Below, piece by piece: positions 24,808 through 33,366 of a DNA stretch of 64,000 bases. The notes below the pieces were generated by a model. That model had not been told where the DNA came from and made no database searches. It saw only the letters and a list, made by a program, of their open reading frames with translations. The translations under genes and the position numbers were made by a program. The stretch lies in assembly GCF_025345615.1 (NCBI RefSeq), contig NZ_JAODWD010000006.1, positions 480,410 through 544,409 of the forward strand, given 5' to 3'. Source of the stretch: Mycobacterium deserti. GTDB lineage: Bacteria; Actinomycetota; Actinomycetes; Mycobacteriales; Mycobacteriaceae. Within the stretch, counting starts at the first letter, position 1. The number at the start of each line of letters is the position of its first letter.

Positions 24808-25760
24808 CGCACCGACACGCTCGGGTGGGACTGGCCCTCCCGCATGCCGGCGTCACGGCCGCCGGTCGGCGCCGCCACCAGTGTCAGAAGCGTGGCCTCG
24901 GGCCGACAGCAGAATCGCAGCGGCGCGTACGGCGAGGTACCGATACCGGCCGACACGTGCAACTGCATGTGCGCGCCCCACTTCGAGGCACCCCTGGCCC
25001 GCGACGGGTCGATGTCGCAGTTGGTCACGATCGCGCCGTAACCCGGCAGCCGCAGCTGGCCGCCGTGCGTGTGGCCCGCCATCACCAGCTGATAGCCGTC
25101 GGCGGCGAACCGGTCCAGCACCCGGAGGTAGGGCGCATGTGCCAGACCCAGCGTCAGGTTGGCGGCCGAATTCGCCGGGCCCGCGATGGCCTCATAGCGG
25201 TCGCGCTTGAGATGCGGGTCGTCCACGCCGGCGACGGCGATCACCAAGCCGTTGACCTCGAGGTCGCGGCGGGTGTGCGTCATGTCCAGCCAGCCGCGTT
25301 CGGTGAACGCCGCGCGCAGGTCCTGCCACGGGAGCGGTTCGCCGTGAATGCGGTGCGACGGCTTGATCAAGTAATTCGCCGGGTTCTTCGGCCGTGGGCC
25401 GAAGTAGTCGTTGCTGCCGAACACGAAAACACCTGGGACAGAGAGCAGTTCGGAGAGCGACTGAACCACTGCCGGCACTGACTTCGGGTGCGCCAGGTTG
25501 TCGCCGGTGTTGACAACGAGGTCCGGCTCGAGGTCGGCGAGGCTGCGCAGCCACGCCTGCTTGCGACGTTGCTGCGGCCGCATGTGGATGTCGCTGAGGT
25601 GCAGCACCTTCAACGGCGACGAGCCTGGCGCGAGCACCGGCATGGTCACCTCACGTACGACGAACGCATTTCGCTCGATCACCGAGGCGTAGCCGATCCC
25701 CGCTACCACCGAACCGGCGGCCACGGCTGCAGAATTCTTCAGGATCGAAGAGGCTGGCAT
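24804..25760 (-). CDS. Metallophosphoesterase (Rv3683-type)
   Basis: A 318-residue protein with an N-terminal hydrophobic anchor (SAAVAAGSVVAGIGYASVI) followed by a calcineurin-like phosphoesterase domain: HLSDIHMRP, VNTGDNLAHP, FGSNDYFGP in place of the usual GNHD, and VMAGHTHGGQ. The motif set is that of membrane-bound enzymes of the YkuE/YaeI type, which cleave phospholipid head groups; the substrate here is not known. ATG 25760 is chosen because it gives the signal anchor at the N-terminus. It lies downstream of ponA2 and overlaps cds1. Confidence 0.9.
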   Translation of the reverse strand: MPASSILKNSAAVAAGSVVAGIGYASVIERNAFVVREVTMPVLAPGSSPLKVLHLSDIHMRPQQRRKQAWLRSLADLEPDLVVNTGDNLAHPKSVPAVVQSLSELLSVPGVFVFGSNDYFGPRPKNPANYLIKPSHRIHGEPLPWQDLRAAFTERGWLDMTHTRRDLEVNGLVIAVAGVDDPHLKRDRYEAIAGPANSAANLTLGLAHAPYLRVLDRFAADGYQLVMAGHTHGGQLRLPGYGAIVTNCDIDPSRARGASKWGAHMQLHVSAGIGTSPYAPLRFCCRPEATLLTLVAAPTGGRDAGMREGQSHPSVSVR

Positions 25761-25832
25761 GCATGAAAGCCTACTGCGAGTCGCGCCGCGGTACCGCCCA
25801 CACCCGCTGACGTCGGCCGACACCTCACCCGA

Positions 25833-28283
25833 TCACGGCGGAGGTGGCGGCGGTGGGGGACCGAGCACCGGCACGGTGATCGGCGGCAGGCCGGGTATCT
25901 CGACGACGGTCTGGCCGACCGGAGGCGGCAGACCGGGAATGCTCGGCACGTTCACCGGTGCCGGAGGCGGTGGCGGCGCAACACCGTTGGAGACCTGGAT
26001 GGTGATGATCGAGCCGGGAATGGTCTGACCACTCGGCGAGGTACCGACCACGGTGCCCAGACGCGAGGTGCTGTTCACCGAGCTCGTCTGGTCAGCCACC
26101 TGGAAGCCCGCGTCGCGAAGTCGCTGGCGCGCGTTGTCGACGGTCAGTCCGGCGACGCTCGGCACCCGGGATCCCGGCCCGCCTTCGACATACTGCGAAT
26201 CGGTCGGGGGCAGCCGGACCTCACCGAAGTTGTTGGCGATCGGCTGAATGGCGCTGAACCAGGTCCGCGCGGGCTCATTGCCGCCGAACAGGTCGCCGTA
26301 TCCGCACTTGCGCAGCGGGAACGAACACAACTCGCCGGGCGTGGTGGAGTCGTCGTAGATGTAGTTTCCGGCGGCCAGCGTGTTGGTGAATCCGAGGAAC
26401 GCCGAGGAACGGTGCGCCTCGGTGGTTCCGGTCTTGCCGGACATCGGCAGGTTCCAGCCGACCGAACCGGCCGCCGAGGCCGCGGTGCCCGCGCCCTGGT
26501 CATCCTTGCTCATCGCGTTGGCCAAGGTGTTGGCCAAGCCTTCGGGCACGGCCTGTTCGCAGGTCTCGATGGTCACCGAGACCTCTTCGCCTTTACGGTC
26601 GATCACCTGGTCGATCGGCGTGGGCGGGCACCACACACCGCCGGAAGCCAGCGTCGCCCCCACGTTCGAGAACTCCAACGCGTTGACCTCGATCGGGCCC
26701 AACGTGAACGAGCCGATGTTCTGGCGTTTGACGAAATCGGCCAGGCTTTCATTGCTTTCCGGGTCGTAGTCGCGGGCGGTGCCCGGCAAGGCGTAGGACC
26801 GCAGGCCGAGCCGGACGGCCATGTCCACCGACCGCTGCACGCCGACCTGGGAGATGAGCTTGGCGAACGCCGTGTTCGGGGACGTGGCGAGTGCATCGGT
26901 GATGTTCATCTGGCCGCGGTAGCCCCCGGCGTTCTTCACACACCAGGTCGCCGCCGGGCAGCCGGGGCTGTCGCTGCTGCCCAGGCCCTTGGCCTGAAAC
27001 TGGGCGGGCACGTCGAGCTGGGTGTTGATGCCCATCCCCATCTCCATGGCCGCGGCCACCGTGAACAGTTTGAACGTCGAGCCCGCGCCGTCGCCGACGA
27101 GCGAGAAGGGCTGCGGCTGCATTGTTTCGCCGGCATCGAGATTCAGACCGTAGGTCCGGCTGCTGGCCATCGCCAGCACCGGATGCGACTCTTTGCCCGG
27201 CCGGATCACGCTCATCACGCTGGCCACCCCGTCGAGGTCCGGGCTGGCGAAGTTGTTGACCGCCGCCTTCACCGGATTCTGCACATCGGGATCCAGGGTG
27301 GTCTTGATCAGATACCCGCCTCGCGCCACCTGCTCCTTGCTGATGCCCGCGCGCGCCAGGTATTCCAGTACGTAGTCGCAGAAGAACGCGCGGTCGCCCG
27401 CGGCGATGCAGCCGCGAGGCAGTTCCTTGGGCTGCGGGAGCACGCCCAGCGGCGTGTCTTTCGCGGCCCGCAGCGCCTCGGCTTCCTCTGGAATGTTCTG
27501 AATCATGGTGTCCAGCACCACGTTTCGACGGGCCAGGGCACCTTCAGGATTCGTATACGGGTCAAGCGCGCTGGTTGACTGCACCATGCCGGCCAGCAGC
27601 GCAGACTGCTCCCAGTTCAGATCTGAGGCATTGATGCCGAAATATGTCTGCGCGGCGTCCTGCACGCCGAACGCACCGTTGCCGAACGACACCAGATTCA
27701 GGTAGCGGGTCAGGATCTCCGGCTTGGTGAAGGTCTTGTCCAGGGTCAGCGCCATCCGGATCTCGCGCAGCTTGCGCGCCGGCGTCGTCTCGATCGCGGC
27801 TCGCCTCTCGGCATCGGTCTGCGCGACGACCAGCAGTTGATAGTTCTTGACGTACTGCTGCTCGAGGGTCGAGCCGCCTCGGGTGTCGAGATTGCCGGAC
27901 AAATAGCCCGAAAGGCCGGTCAGCGTGCCCTGCCAATCGACGCCATTGTGCTCGGCGAAGCGCTTGTCCTCGATGGAGACGATCGCCAATTTCATCGTGT
28001 TCGCGATCTGCTCGCTCGGCACCTCGAACCGCCGCTGCGAGTACAGCCAGGCGATGACATTTCCCTTGGCGTCGACCATTGTCGACACCTGGGGAATCTC
28101 GCCCTCAACCAATTGGGCCGATCCGTTGGCCACCACGTCCGATGCCCTGTTCGAGATCAGTCCGAACCCGCCGGCTATCGGGAACATCAGCCCCGCGGCG
28201 ACCACACTGGCGAGAATCACGCACCATGCGAGCTTGATGATCGTGACCGTCCGTGGCGGAGGGGACGGCGGGCGCTCCGACAT
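25833..28283 (-). CDS. ponA2: Bifunctional class A penicillin-binding protein PonA2
   Basis: An 816-residue peptidoglycan synthase. A short cytoplasmic Pro-rich start and one membrane helix (~15-40) are followed by a glycosyltransferase 51 domain with IVSIEDKRFAEHNGVDW and GGSTLEQQYVKN, then a transpeptidase domain with STFK near residue 401, SPN in ATSPNTAFAK, and KTGTT near 615. A PASTA domain (~690-755) and a polyproline tail follow. It builds cell wall outside the membrane and in mycobacteria supports survival under stress. It is divergent from whiB4 by ~296 bases. Confidence 0.97.
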   Translation of the reverse strand: MSERPPSPPPRTVTIIKLAWCVILASVVAAGLMFPIAGGFGLISNRASDVVANGSAQLVEGEIPQVSTMVDAKGNVIAWLYSQRRFEVPSEQIANTMKLAIVSIEDKRFAEHNGVDWQGTLTGLSGYLSGNLDTRGGSTLEQQYVKNYQLLVVAQTDAERRAAIETTPARKLREIRMALTLDKTFTKPEILTRYLNLVSFGNGAFGVQDAAQTYFGINASDLNWEQSALLAGMVQSTSALDPYTNPEGALARRNVVLDTMIQNIPEEAEALRAAKDTPLGVLPQPKELPRGCIAAGDRAFFCDYVLEYLARAGISKEQVARGGYLIKTTLDPDVQNPVKAAVNNFASPDLDGVASVMSVIRPGKESHPVLAMASSRTYGLNLDAGETMQPQPFSLVGDGAGSTFKLFTVAAAMEMGMGINTQLDVPAQFQAKGLGSSDSPGCPAATWCVKNAGGYRGQMNITDALATSPNTAFAKLISQVGVQRSVDMAVRLGLRSYALPGTARDYDPESNESLADFVKRQNIGSFTLGPIEVNALEFSNVGATLASGGVWCPPTPIDQVIDRKGEEVSVTIETCEQAVPEGLANTLANAMSKDDQGAGTAASAAGSVGWNLPMSGKTGTTEAHRSSAFLGFTNTLAAGNYIYDDSTTPGELCSFPLRKCGYGDLFGGNEPARTWFSAIQPIANNFGEVRLPPTDSQYVEGGPGSRVPSVAGLTVDNARQRLRDAGFQVADQTSSVNSTSRLGTVVGTSPSGQTIPGSIITIQVSNGVAPPPPPAPVNVPSIPGLPPPVGQTVVEIPGLPPITVPVLGPPPPPPPP

Positions 28284-28447
28284 AGGCTCAAGACTAACCA
28301 GAGGTTTTGAGCCGCAAAATGGCGGCTTCGGACGGTCGATTGCCCGCCGGACCCGCTGCGCAGACCAAACAGCGGCGTCAATTTACTGACATCACGGCAC
28401 GGTCGTCCCAAAAAAGTGAGCTCCTACGTATTGCGCAGAACGGCTTT

Positions 28448-28464
28448 GACCATCTAATTTGGTC
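28448..28464. promoter_or_regulatory. Short inverted repeat in the ponA2-whiB4 promoter region
   Basis: GACCA (28448-28452) and TGGTC (28460-28464) flank TCTAATT, with TT and AA extending the symmetry. It lies in the AT-rich middle of the divergent gap. Operator status is only a guess. Confidence 0.3.
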
Positions 28465-28579
28465 GAACAGTGCGATGCAGGTCACACTAGACCCTCGCAA
28501 TGTGGCGTAGATCGCATCAGCGTTCTACACCGGAGGACTGCGCCGTCGCTGGGGGGCGGCTGGAACGAAGGGATCGCTG

Positions 28580-28936
28580 GTGTCAGCTACTAGGGCCGCC
28601 GCTCGCCGGACAACCATGATGACGAATACCGCCGCTGTCGTTCAAAGCGCCGAAGCCGAGGCACGGATCGCCTGGGTTTCTCAAGCCCGCTGCCGTCAGG
28701 CCGACCCCGACGAACTATTCGTACGCGGTGCCGCGCAGCGTAAAGCCGCGGTGATCTGCAGACACTGCCCGGTGATCGCGGAATGCGGGGCCGACGCACT
28801 GGACAACCGCGTCGAGTTCGGCGTCTGGGGCGGCATGACCGAACGTCAGCGCCGTGCCCTGCTCAAGCAGCACCCCGAGGTATCGTCCTGGGCCGAGTTC
28901 TTCTCCGCCCAGCGCAAACACCGCAGTGCGGTTTAA
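28580..28936 (+). CDS. whiB4: WhiB4 iron-sulphur redox regulator
   Basis: A 118-residue WhiB-family protein. Four cluster ligands are Cys38, Cys60, Cys63 and Cys69 (SQARCRQ, then CRHCPVIAEC), and the GVWGG turn near residue 84 is followed by the basic ERQRRALLK DNA-binding segment. In M. tuberculosis WhiB4 (Rv3681c) loses its 4Fe-4S cluster with oxygen or NO and then represses antioxidant genes. The GTG start at 28580 gives the mycobacterial N-terminus MSATRAAARRT. It is followed 24 bases later by a lipoprotein gene. Confidence 0.96.
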   Translation: MSATRAAARRTTMMTNTAAVVQSAEAEARIAWVSQARCRQADPDELFVRGAAQRKAAVICRHCPVIAECGADALDNRVEFGVWGGMTERQRRALLKQHPEVSSWAEFFSAQRKHRSAV

Positions 28937-28960
28937 GTCCCTTCCTCCAAGATTGGCGCC

Positions 28961-29632
28961 GTGCGCCGATTGTCCGCGGCGGCGGTCGTCGCCCTAGTCT
29001 TTTCCGTCAGCGGTTGCATGTCGACCGTGTCCGGCACCGCAGTGCGGCCGAGAGTGCACGGTCAAGGCGACGAGCTGAGCGCCATGTTGCTCAGCGTCGA
29101 GGAAATCCGCGGCATCGTCGGTGCGGACAACATCGAGATCACCGAGACCTACGAGAAGTTCCTCGACTACGTCGAATTCACGCCGGAAGAGTGCGCGGGC
29201 GTGCCGTTCAACACCATCGAGCGGGCTTACCGCAACAGCGGATATCAGGCCGTGAGCGGCATGATCATGCAGAACGACGGCCAGCAGCGCTGGATCGACG
29301 AGGGGGTGGTCCGCTTCGCCACCGCGGCCGCAGCCCGTCGATTCGTCTCCGATAGCGAGCGAATCTGGCAGGACTGCTCCGGCGTCCGGGCGCATGCGGT
29401 GCCCGACGAGGACACCGCCGGGCAGATCTGGGCGATTCGCGACACAGTCAGACTCCGGAACTTCAACGGCCTGATGGTGACGTCGAGTCGGGTGGACAGG
29501 CCCGGCCGCGAATGCGCGCACGCCATGGCGGATCGGGCGCAGCTGGTGATCGACGTCGCGGTGTGCGGTCCGCAGATCGACGACGAGGCCGTAACCATTT
29601 TGGCCGGGATCGCCGACCGGCCGCCGATCTAG
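28961..29632 (+). CDS. PknH-sensor-like secreted lipoprotein
   Basis: A 223-residue lipoprotein with signal peptide RRLSAAAVVALVFSVSGC and the acylated Cys near residue 19. The mature part is the PknH extracellular sensor-like fold common in mycobacterial lipoproteins (LppH, LprH and similar): LLSVEEIRGIVG, Cys pairs in TPEECAGV and WQDCSGV, then GRECAHAMADRAQLVIDVAVCG with two further Cys. Two disulphides are expected. The ligand is unknown. The start is GTG. It converges on bagB, with four bases shared. Confidence 0.88.
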   Translation: MRRLSAAAVVALVFSVSGCMSTVSGTAVRPRVHGQGDELSAMLLSVEEIRGIVGADNIEITETYEKFLDYVEFTPEECAGVPFNTIERAYRNSGYQAVSGMIMQNDGQQRWIDEGVVRFATAAAARRFVSDSERIWQDCSGVRAHAVPDEDTAGQIWAIRDTVRLRNFNGLMVTSSRVDRPGRECAHAMADRAQLVIDVAVCGPQIDDEAVTILAGIADRPPI

Positions 29633-30753
29633 GCCGCTTGACCCGTGATCTGGTCGGCGATGGCCCGCAGCGCCTCGAGATCGGAGACGTCGAACGGCAA
29701 TGACGGCACGCCGACGATCGCGACGTGCGGGTTTGCGCCGGTGAACCGCGACAGCAGCCGGACCTCGCGTTTGGCCGTCGCCGCGCGGTCGGCATGGATG
29801 CGCAGCGCGGCGGAGGCCAAAGCGTCGTCGTCGGCGGTCCCGATGGTCTCTGCCGCCTCCTGCGCCTTGTCGGCGTGCAACTCGCACAGGATGGGGTGGG
29901 TGCGGTTGAGGATCAGCCCGGCCAGCGGCATGTGCTCTTCCGAGAGCCGGTCGACGAAAAATGACGCCTCGCGCAGCGCATCGGGCTCAGCCGCCGACAC
30001 GACGACGAACTGGGTGCCCCTGCGCTTGAGCAGCTCGTAAGTGCGGTCGGCCTTCTCGCGAAATCCGCCGAACGTCGCGTCGAGCATCTGCACGAAACCC
30101 GCTGCGTCAGCCAACATTTGCGAGCCGAGCACGGTGGAGAGCGCCTTCATGGCCAGCCCCATCGCGCCGGTGACCAGTCGCCCGATGCCGCGACCAGGCG
30201 CCAAGAGCAGCCGCCACAGTCGGCTGTCCATGAAGCTGCCCAACCGCTTTGGCGCGTCGAGGAAGTCCAGCGCATTGCGCGACGGAGGGGTGTCCACCAC
30301 GACGAGGTCCCATTTATCCTGGGCCAGAAGCTGTCCGAGCTTTTCCATCGCCATGTACTCCTGCGTGCCGGCAAGAGAAGTGGCGACGGTCTGATAGAAC
30401 TGGTTGTCCAGAATCGCCTCGCCGCGTTCAGGTCCCGAGTACTGCATGACCATCTCGTCGAAGGTCCGACGCATGTCGAGCATCATTGCGTGCAGCTCGC
30501 CGGGGACCTCGGGGGCGAGTGGAACCCGTTGCGGCGTATTGCCGAGATCTTTGATGCCGAGGGCCTGGGCCAGTCGTTTGGCCGGGTCAATGGTCAGCAC
30601 GACCACGGTGCGCCCGTACTCGGCCGCGCGCAGCGCCATGGCCGCGGCCGTCGTGGTCTTGCCGACGCCCCCTGCGCCGCAGCACACAATGACGCGATTC
30701 GATGTGTCCTGCAGGACGGCGGCCATGTCCAGGGCCGGTGGAGCGGTACTCAT
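29629..30753 (-). CDS. bagB: Get3/ArsA-like ATPase BagB (Rv3680-type)
   Basis: A 374-residue P-loop ATPase of the ArsA/Get3 family. The deviant Walker A is GAGGVGKTT near residues 27-35, switch I is LTIDPAKRLAQALG, and Walker B is LVVVDTPPSRNALDFLD. A hydrophobic helical part around LGSQMLADAAGFVQMLDATF could hold tail-anchor segments. M. tuberculosis Rv3679 and Rv3680 form a Get3-like complex (BagA/BagB) affecting glycerol sensitivity and nitric oxide resistance. It overlaps bagA by an ATGA junction. Confidence 0.93.
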   Translation of the reverse strand: MSTAPPALDMAAVLQDTSNRVIVCCGAGGVGKTTTAAAMALRAAEYGRTVVVLTIDPAKRLAQALGIKDLGNTPQRVPLAPEVPGELHAMMLDMRRTFDEMVMQYSGPERGEAILDNQFYQTVATSLAGTQEYMAMEKLGQLLAQDKWDLVVVDTPPSRNALDFLDAPKRLGSFMDSRLWRLLLAPGRGIGRLVTGAMGLAMKALSTVLGSQMLADAAGFVQMLDATFGGFREKADRTYELLKRRGTQFVVVSAAEPDALREASFFVDRLSEEHMPLAGLILNRTHPILCELHADKAQEAAETIGTADDDALASAALRIHADRAATAKREVRLLSRFTGANPHVAIVGVPSLPFDVSDLEALRAIADQITGQAA

Positions 30754-31769
30754 CTGACTCCCTGATGGGCGAGTGCTTCGGCGAGTTCGTAGAGGCTGCC
30801 CAGGTCGACGCCGTCGGCGATCTGCGGCAGTTCCAGGCGTGCGACGTCGAGCGCGTCGAGTTGCTCGGCGCTCTCGGCCCGCGCCTGGATTCGCGTGGCG
30901 TGCTGAATGGTCTCGGTCAGAAGGCCCGCGAAGTCGCTGTCGGACAACGTGATTCCGGCCTTGGTGAGACCTGCGCGCACCGCGTCGGTGTCGACGTCAC
31001 CCTCGGCCGCCTTGGCGAGGTCGTCTGCGGGCAGGTAGGCCGGGATGTTGCGGTTGACGATGACGCTGCCGATCGGCAGGTCCAGCGCCCGCAACTCCTC
31101 GATCGCTTCAACCGTCTCCTGAATGGGCAATGCCTCCAGCAGCGTCACCAGGTGAATGGTCGTCAGGTCGGAGTGCAGTACCTTGACCACGCTCTCGGCC
31201 TGCGAGTGCACCGGACCGCCCTTGGCGAGGTCCGACACCGCTTTGGTGACGTCGAGGAAGCGCGCGATGCGACCCGTCGGCGGTGAGTCGACGACGACCG
31301 CGTCGTACACCGGGTGCTTGCCCTTCTCGGCCCTGGTGACGATCTCGCGGAGCTTGCCGGTGAGCAGCACGTCGCGGAGCCCCGGCGCAATGGTCGTCGC
31401 GAATTCGACGGCCCCGATGCGGCGCATCGCCCGACCGGCGATGCCCAGGTTGTAGAACATGTCGAGGTATTCGAGGAACGCCGCCTCGGTGTCGATCGCC
31501 AGCGCGTTGACCTGGCCGCCGCCGTCGGCGGTAGCGATCTTGACCTCCTGGTAGGGCAGCGGAGGCACGTCGAATAGCTGCGCAATACCCTGGCGCCCTT
31601 CGACTTCCACCAAGAGGACCTTGCGCCCACCCGCCGCCAACGCCAGCGCCAGCGCCGCCGCGATCGTCGATTTACCGGTCCCGCCCTTGCCGGTGACGAA
31701 ATGCAGTCGCGCCTTTGTCAGGCGAGACGGCCAGCCGACCGGTCTACCGCTGTTCGCTGAGGTAGCCAC
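30750..31769 (-). CDS. bagA: Get3/ArsA-like ATPase BagA (Rv3679-type)
   Basis: A 339-residue partner of BagB. Walker A GKGGTGKST lies at about residues 28-36, the switch region is VEGRQGIAQLF, and Walker B is VVVDSPPTGRIARFLD. The protein has the ArsA fold but no metal-binding Cys cluster. The GTG start at 31769 and the ATGA overlap with bagB indicate obligate co-translation. It is divergent from the DUF4177 gene by 48 bases. Confidence 0.93.
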   Translation of the reverse strand: MATSANSGRPVGWPSRLTKARLHFVTGKGGTGKSTIAAALALALAAGGRKVLLVEVEGRQGIAQLFDVPPLPYQEVKIATADGGGQVNALAIDTEAAFLEYLDMFYNLGIAGRAMRRIGAVEFATTIAPGLRDVLLTGKLREIVTRAEKGKHPVYDAVVVDSPPTGRIARFLDVTKAVSDLAKGGPVHSQAESVVKVLHSDLTTIHLVTLLEALPIQETVEAIEELRALDLPIGSVIVNRNIPAYLPADDLAKAAEGDVDTDAVRAGLTKAGITLSDSDFAGLLTETIQHATRIQARAESAEQLDALDVARLELPQIADGVDLGSLYELAEALAHQGVR

Positions 31770-31817
31770 CCCTGCATGCTAGCTAGTGCTGATCGAGCGC
31801 CGGATAGGCTCAGCCCC

Positions 31818-31979
31818 ATGAGCGAACCGACCCGCTGGGAGTACGCCACCGTTCCCCTGCTGACGCACGCGACCAAACAGATTCTCGACCAGTGGGGCGA
31901 GGACGGTTGGGAGTTGGTGTCGGTGCTGCCCGGCCCGACCGGCGAGCAGCACGTCGCATACCTCAAGCGACCGAAATGA
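31818..31979 (+). CDS. Small DUF4177-like protein (Rv3678A-type)
   Basis: A 53-residue protein: WEYATVPLLTHATKQILDQW, then GEDGWELVSVLPGP and EQHVAYLKRPK. This is the pattern of DUF4177, short proteins with one sheet and helix and no known function. The ATG lies at 31818, and its stop overlaps the ATG of the RidA gene (ATGA). Confidence 0.85.
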   Translation: MSEPTRWEYATVPLLTHATKQILDQWGEDGWELVSVLPGPTGEQHVAYLKRPK

Positions 31980-32431
31980 GTGCCGCCGCCCGGCTCGCCG
32001 AGTTGGGCATCGAGCTGCCCGAAGTCGTCGCGCCGCTGGCGGCATATGTGCCCGCGGTACGCACGGGCAACCTCGTCTACACCGCAGGTCAGCTGCCGAT
32101 CGTCGCCGGTGAGCTGACCGCGACCGGCAAAGTGGGCGCCAACGTCAGCCCCGAGCAGGCCAAGGCGCTCGCGCGGCTGTGCGGCCTCAACGCGTTGGCG
32201 GCGGTGCACGCGCTGGTCGGCATCGACGCCGTCACCCGCGTCGTGAAGGTCGTCGGATTCGTGGCGTCAGCGCCCGGCTTCGGTGGCCAGCCCGGCATCG
32301 TCAACGGCGCCTCGGAACTGTTCGGCGAAGTCTTCGGCGACGCGGGCGCGCACGCCAGATCGGCGGTCGGGGTGTCGGAGCTGCCGCGCGACGCTCCGGT
32401 GGAGATAGAGATCATCGTCGAGGTCGCGTGA
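31976..32431 (+). CDS. RidA-family protein (Rv3678c-type)
   Basis: A 151-residue RidA/YjgF-like protein: LAELGIELPEVVAPLAAYVP, LVYTAGQLPIV, GANVSPEQAKALARLCGLNAL, VTRVVKVVGFVASAPGF, NGASELFGEVFG, ARSAVGVSELPRDAPVEIEI. This branch often lacks the catalytic Arg of true RidA deaminases; RSAVGVSELP matches the usual RSAVGV site, so imine hydrolysis is possible but unproved. ATG overlaps the previous stop. Its TGA stop at 32429 lies inside the first unit of the 26-bp tandem repeat. Confidence 0.9.
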   Translation: MSAAARLAELGIELPEVVAPLAAYVPAVRTGNLVYTAGQLPIVAGELTATGKVGANVSPEQAKALARLCGLNALAAVHALVGIDAVTRVVKVVGFVASAPGFGGQPGIVNGASELFGEVFGDAGAHARSAVGVSELPRDAPVEIEIIVEVA

Positions 32432-32587
32432 GCGACGATCGGGCAGAGGTCGCGTGAGCGACGATCGGGCAGAGGTCGCGTGAGCGACGATCGGGCAGAG
32501 GTCGCGTGAGCGACGATCGGGCAGAGGTCGCGTGAGCGACGATCGGGCAGAGGTCGCGTGAGCGACGATCGGGCAGAGGTCGCGTGA
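32421..32587 (+). repeat. 26-bp tandem repeat, six full units, encoding chained mini-ORFs
   Basis: Six identical units start at 32421, 32447, 32473, 32499, 32525 and 32551; a seventh begins at 32577 and runs 11 bases. Each unit holds GGGCAGAGG (a ribosome-site-like run), then GTGA. From each GTG the reading frame is VSDDRAEVA and its TGA overlaps the next GTG as GTGA. The first unit contains the RidA stop; the last GTG (32584) is the start of the next gene. There are no spacers, so it is not a CRISPR array. The array is a likely variable-number tandem repeat. Confidence 0.95.
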
Positions 32588-33360
32588 CTCTCGAGCATCC
32601 GGCGTACGGGCAGTTGCGGCCGGTGACCGAGACGGCCTCGGTGCTGCTGTGCGACAACCCGGGCCTGCTGACGCTCGAGGGTACCAACACCTGGGTGCTG
32701 CGCGGGCCGGGCACCGACGAGATGGTGGTCGTCGACCCCGGACCCGAGGACGACGAGCACATCGGCCGCATCGCCGAACTCGGCCCGATCCCGTTGGTGC
32801 TGATCAGCCACAAGCACGAGGATCACACCGGCGCCATCGACAAGATCGTCGAGCGGACGGGCGCGGTGGTCCGCTCGGTCGGCAGCGGATTCCTGCGAGG
32901 TCTCGGCGGGCCGCTCGTCGACGGTGAGGTCATCGACGCGGCGGGCCTGAATATCACGGTGATGGCGACGCCGGGGCACACCGCCGACTCGGTGTCGTTC
33001 GTGCTCGACGACGCCGTGCTGACCGCCGACACGGTGCTGGGCCGCGGAACGACCGTCATCGACAAGGAGGACGGCAGTTTGCGCGACTATCTCGAGTCGC
33101 TGCAGCGGCTGCGCGGCCTCGGGCGTCGCACGGTGCTACCCGGCCACGGTCCCGACCTCGACGACCTCGAAGCGGTCAGCGACGTGTACCTGGCGCACCG
33201 CCAGGAGCGACTCGAGCAGGTGCGAGACGCGTTGCGGGTTCTGGGCGAGGACGCCGGCGTGCGCCAGATCGTCGAGCACGTCTACAGCGACGTCGACGAA
33301 AAGCTGTGGGACGCCGCCGAATGGAGCGTTCAGGCCCAGCTGGACTATCTGCGTGCCTGA
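32584..33360 (+). CDS. Metallo-beta-lactamase-fold hydrolase (Rv3677c-type)
   Basis: A 258-residue metal hydrolase. The metal motif HxHxDH is SHKHEDHTGAID at about residues 76-87, with VVVDPGPEDDEH before it and MATPGHTADSVSFVL, DTVLGRG and LPGHGPD after it. This is the LACTB2-like group with a C-terminal helical domain (HRQERLEQVRDAL). Some LACTB2 proteins act on RNA; the substrate here is unknown. The GTG at 32584 is the only start in frame, since a stop lies at 32533. It is the last gene of the DUF4177-RidA unit and its translation should be coupled through the repeat. Confidence 0.92.
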   Translation: MTLEHPAYGQLRPVTETASVLLCDNPGLLTLEGTNTWVLRGPGTDEMVVVDPGPEDDEHIGRIAELGPIPLVLISHKHEDHTGAIDKIVERTGAVVRSVGSGFLRGLGGPLVDGEVIDAAGLNITVMATPGHTADSVSFVLDDAVLTADTVLGRGTTVIDKEDGSLRDYLESLQRLRGLGRRTVLPGHGPDLDDLEAVSDVYLAHRQERLEQVRDALRVLGEDAGVRQIVEHVYSDVDEKLWDAAEWSVQAQLDYLRA

Positions 33361-33366
33361 GCGTCG

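Noticed and set aside
32421..32587. CRISPR array
   Set aside because: The 26-bp units are contiguous with no spacers and no cas genes are near; it is a minisatellite.
32089..32979. Protein with repeated RPLPDRRSRDLC on the minus strand
   Set aside because: It is only the reverse reading of the tandem repeat and has no gene-like flanks.
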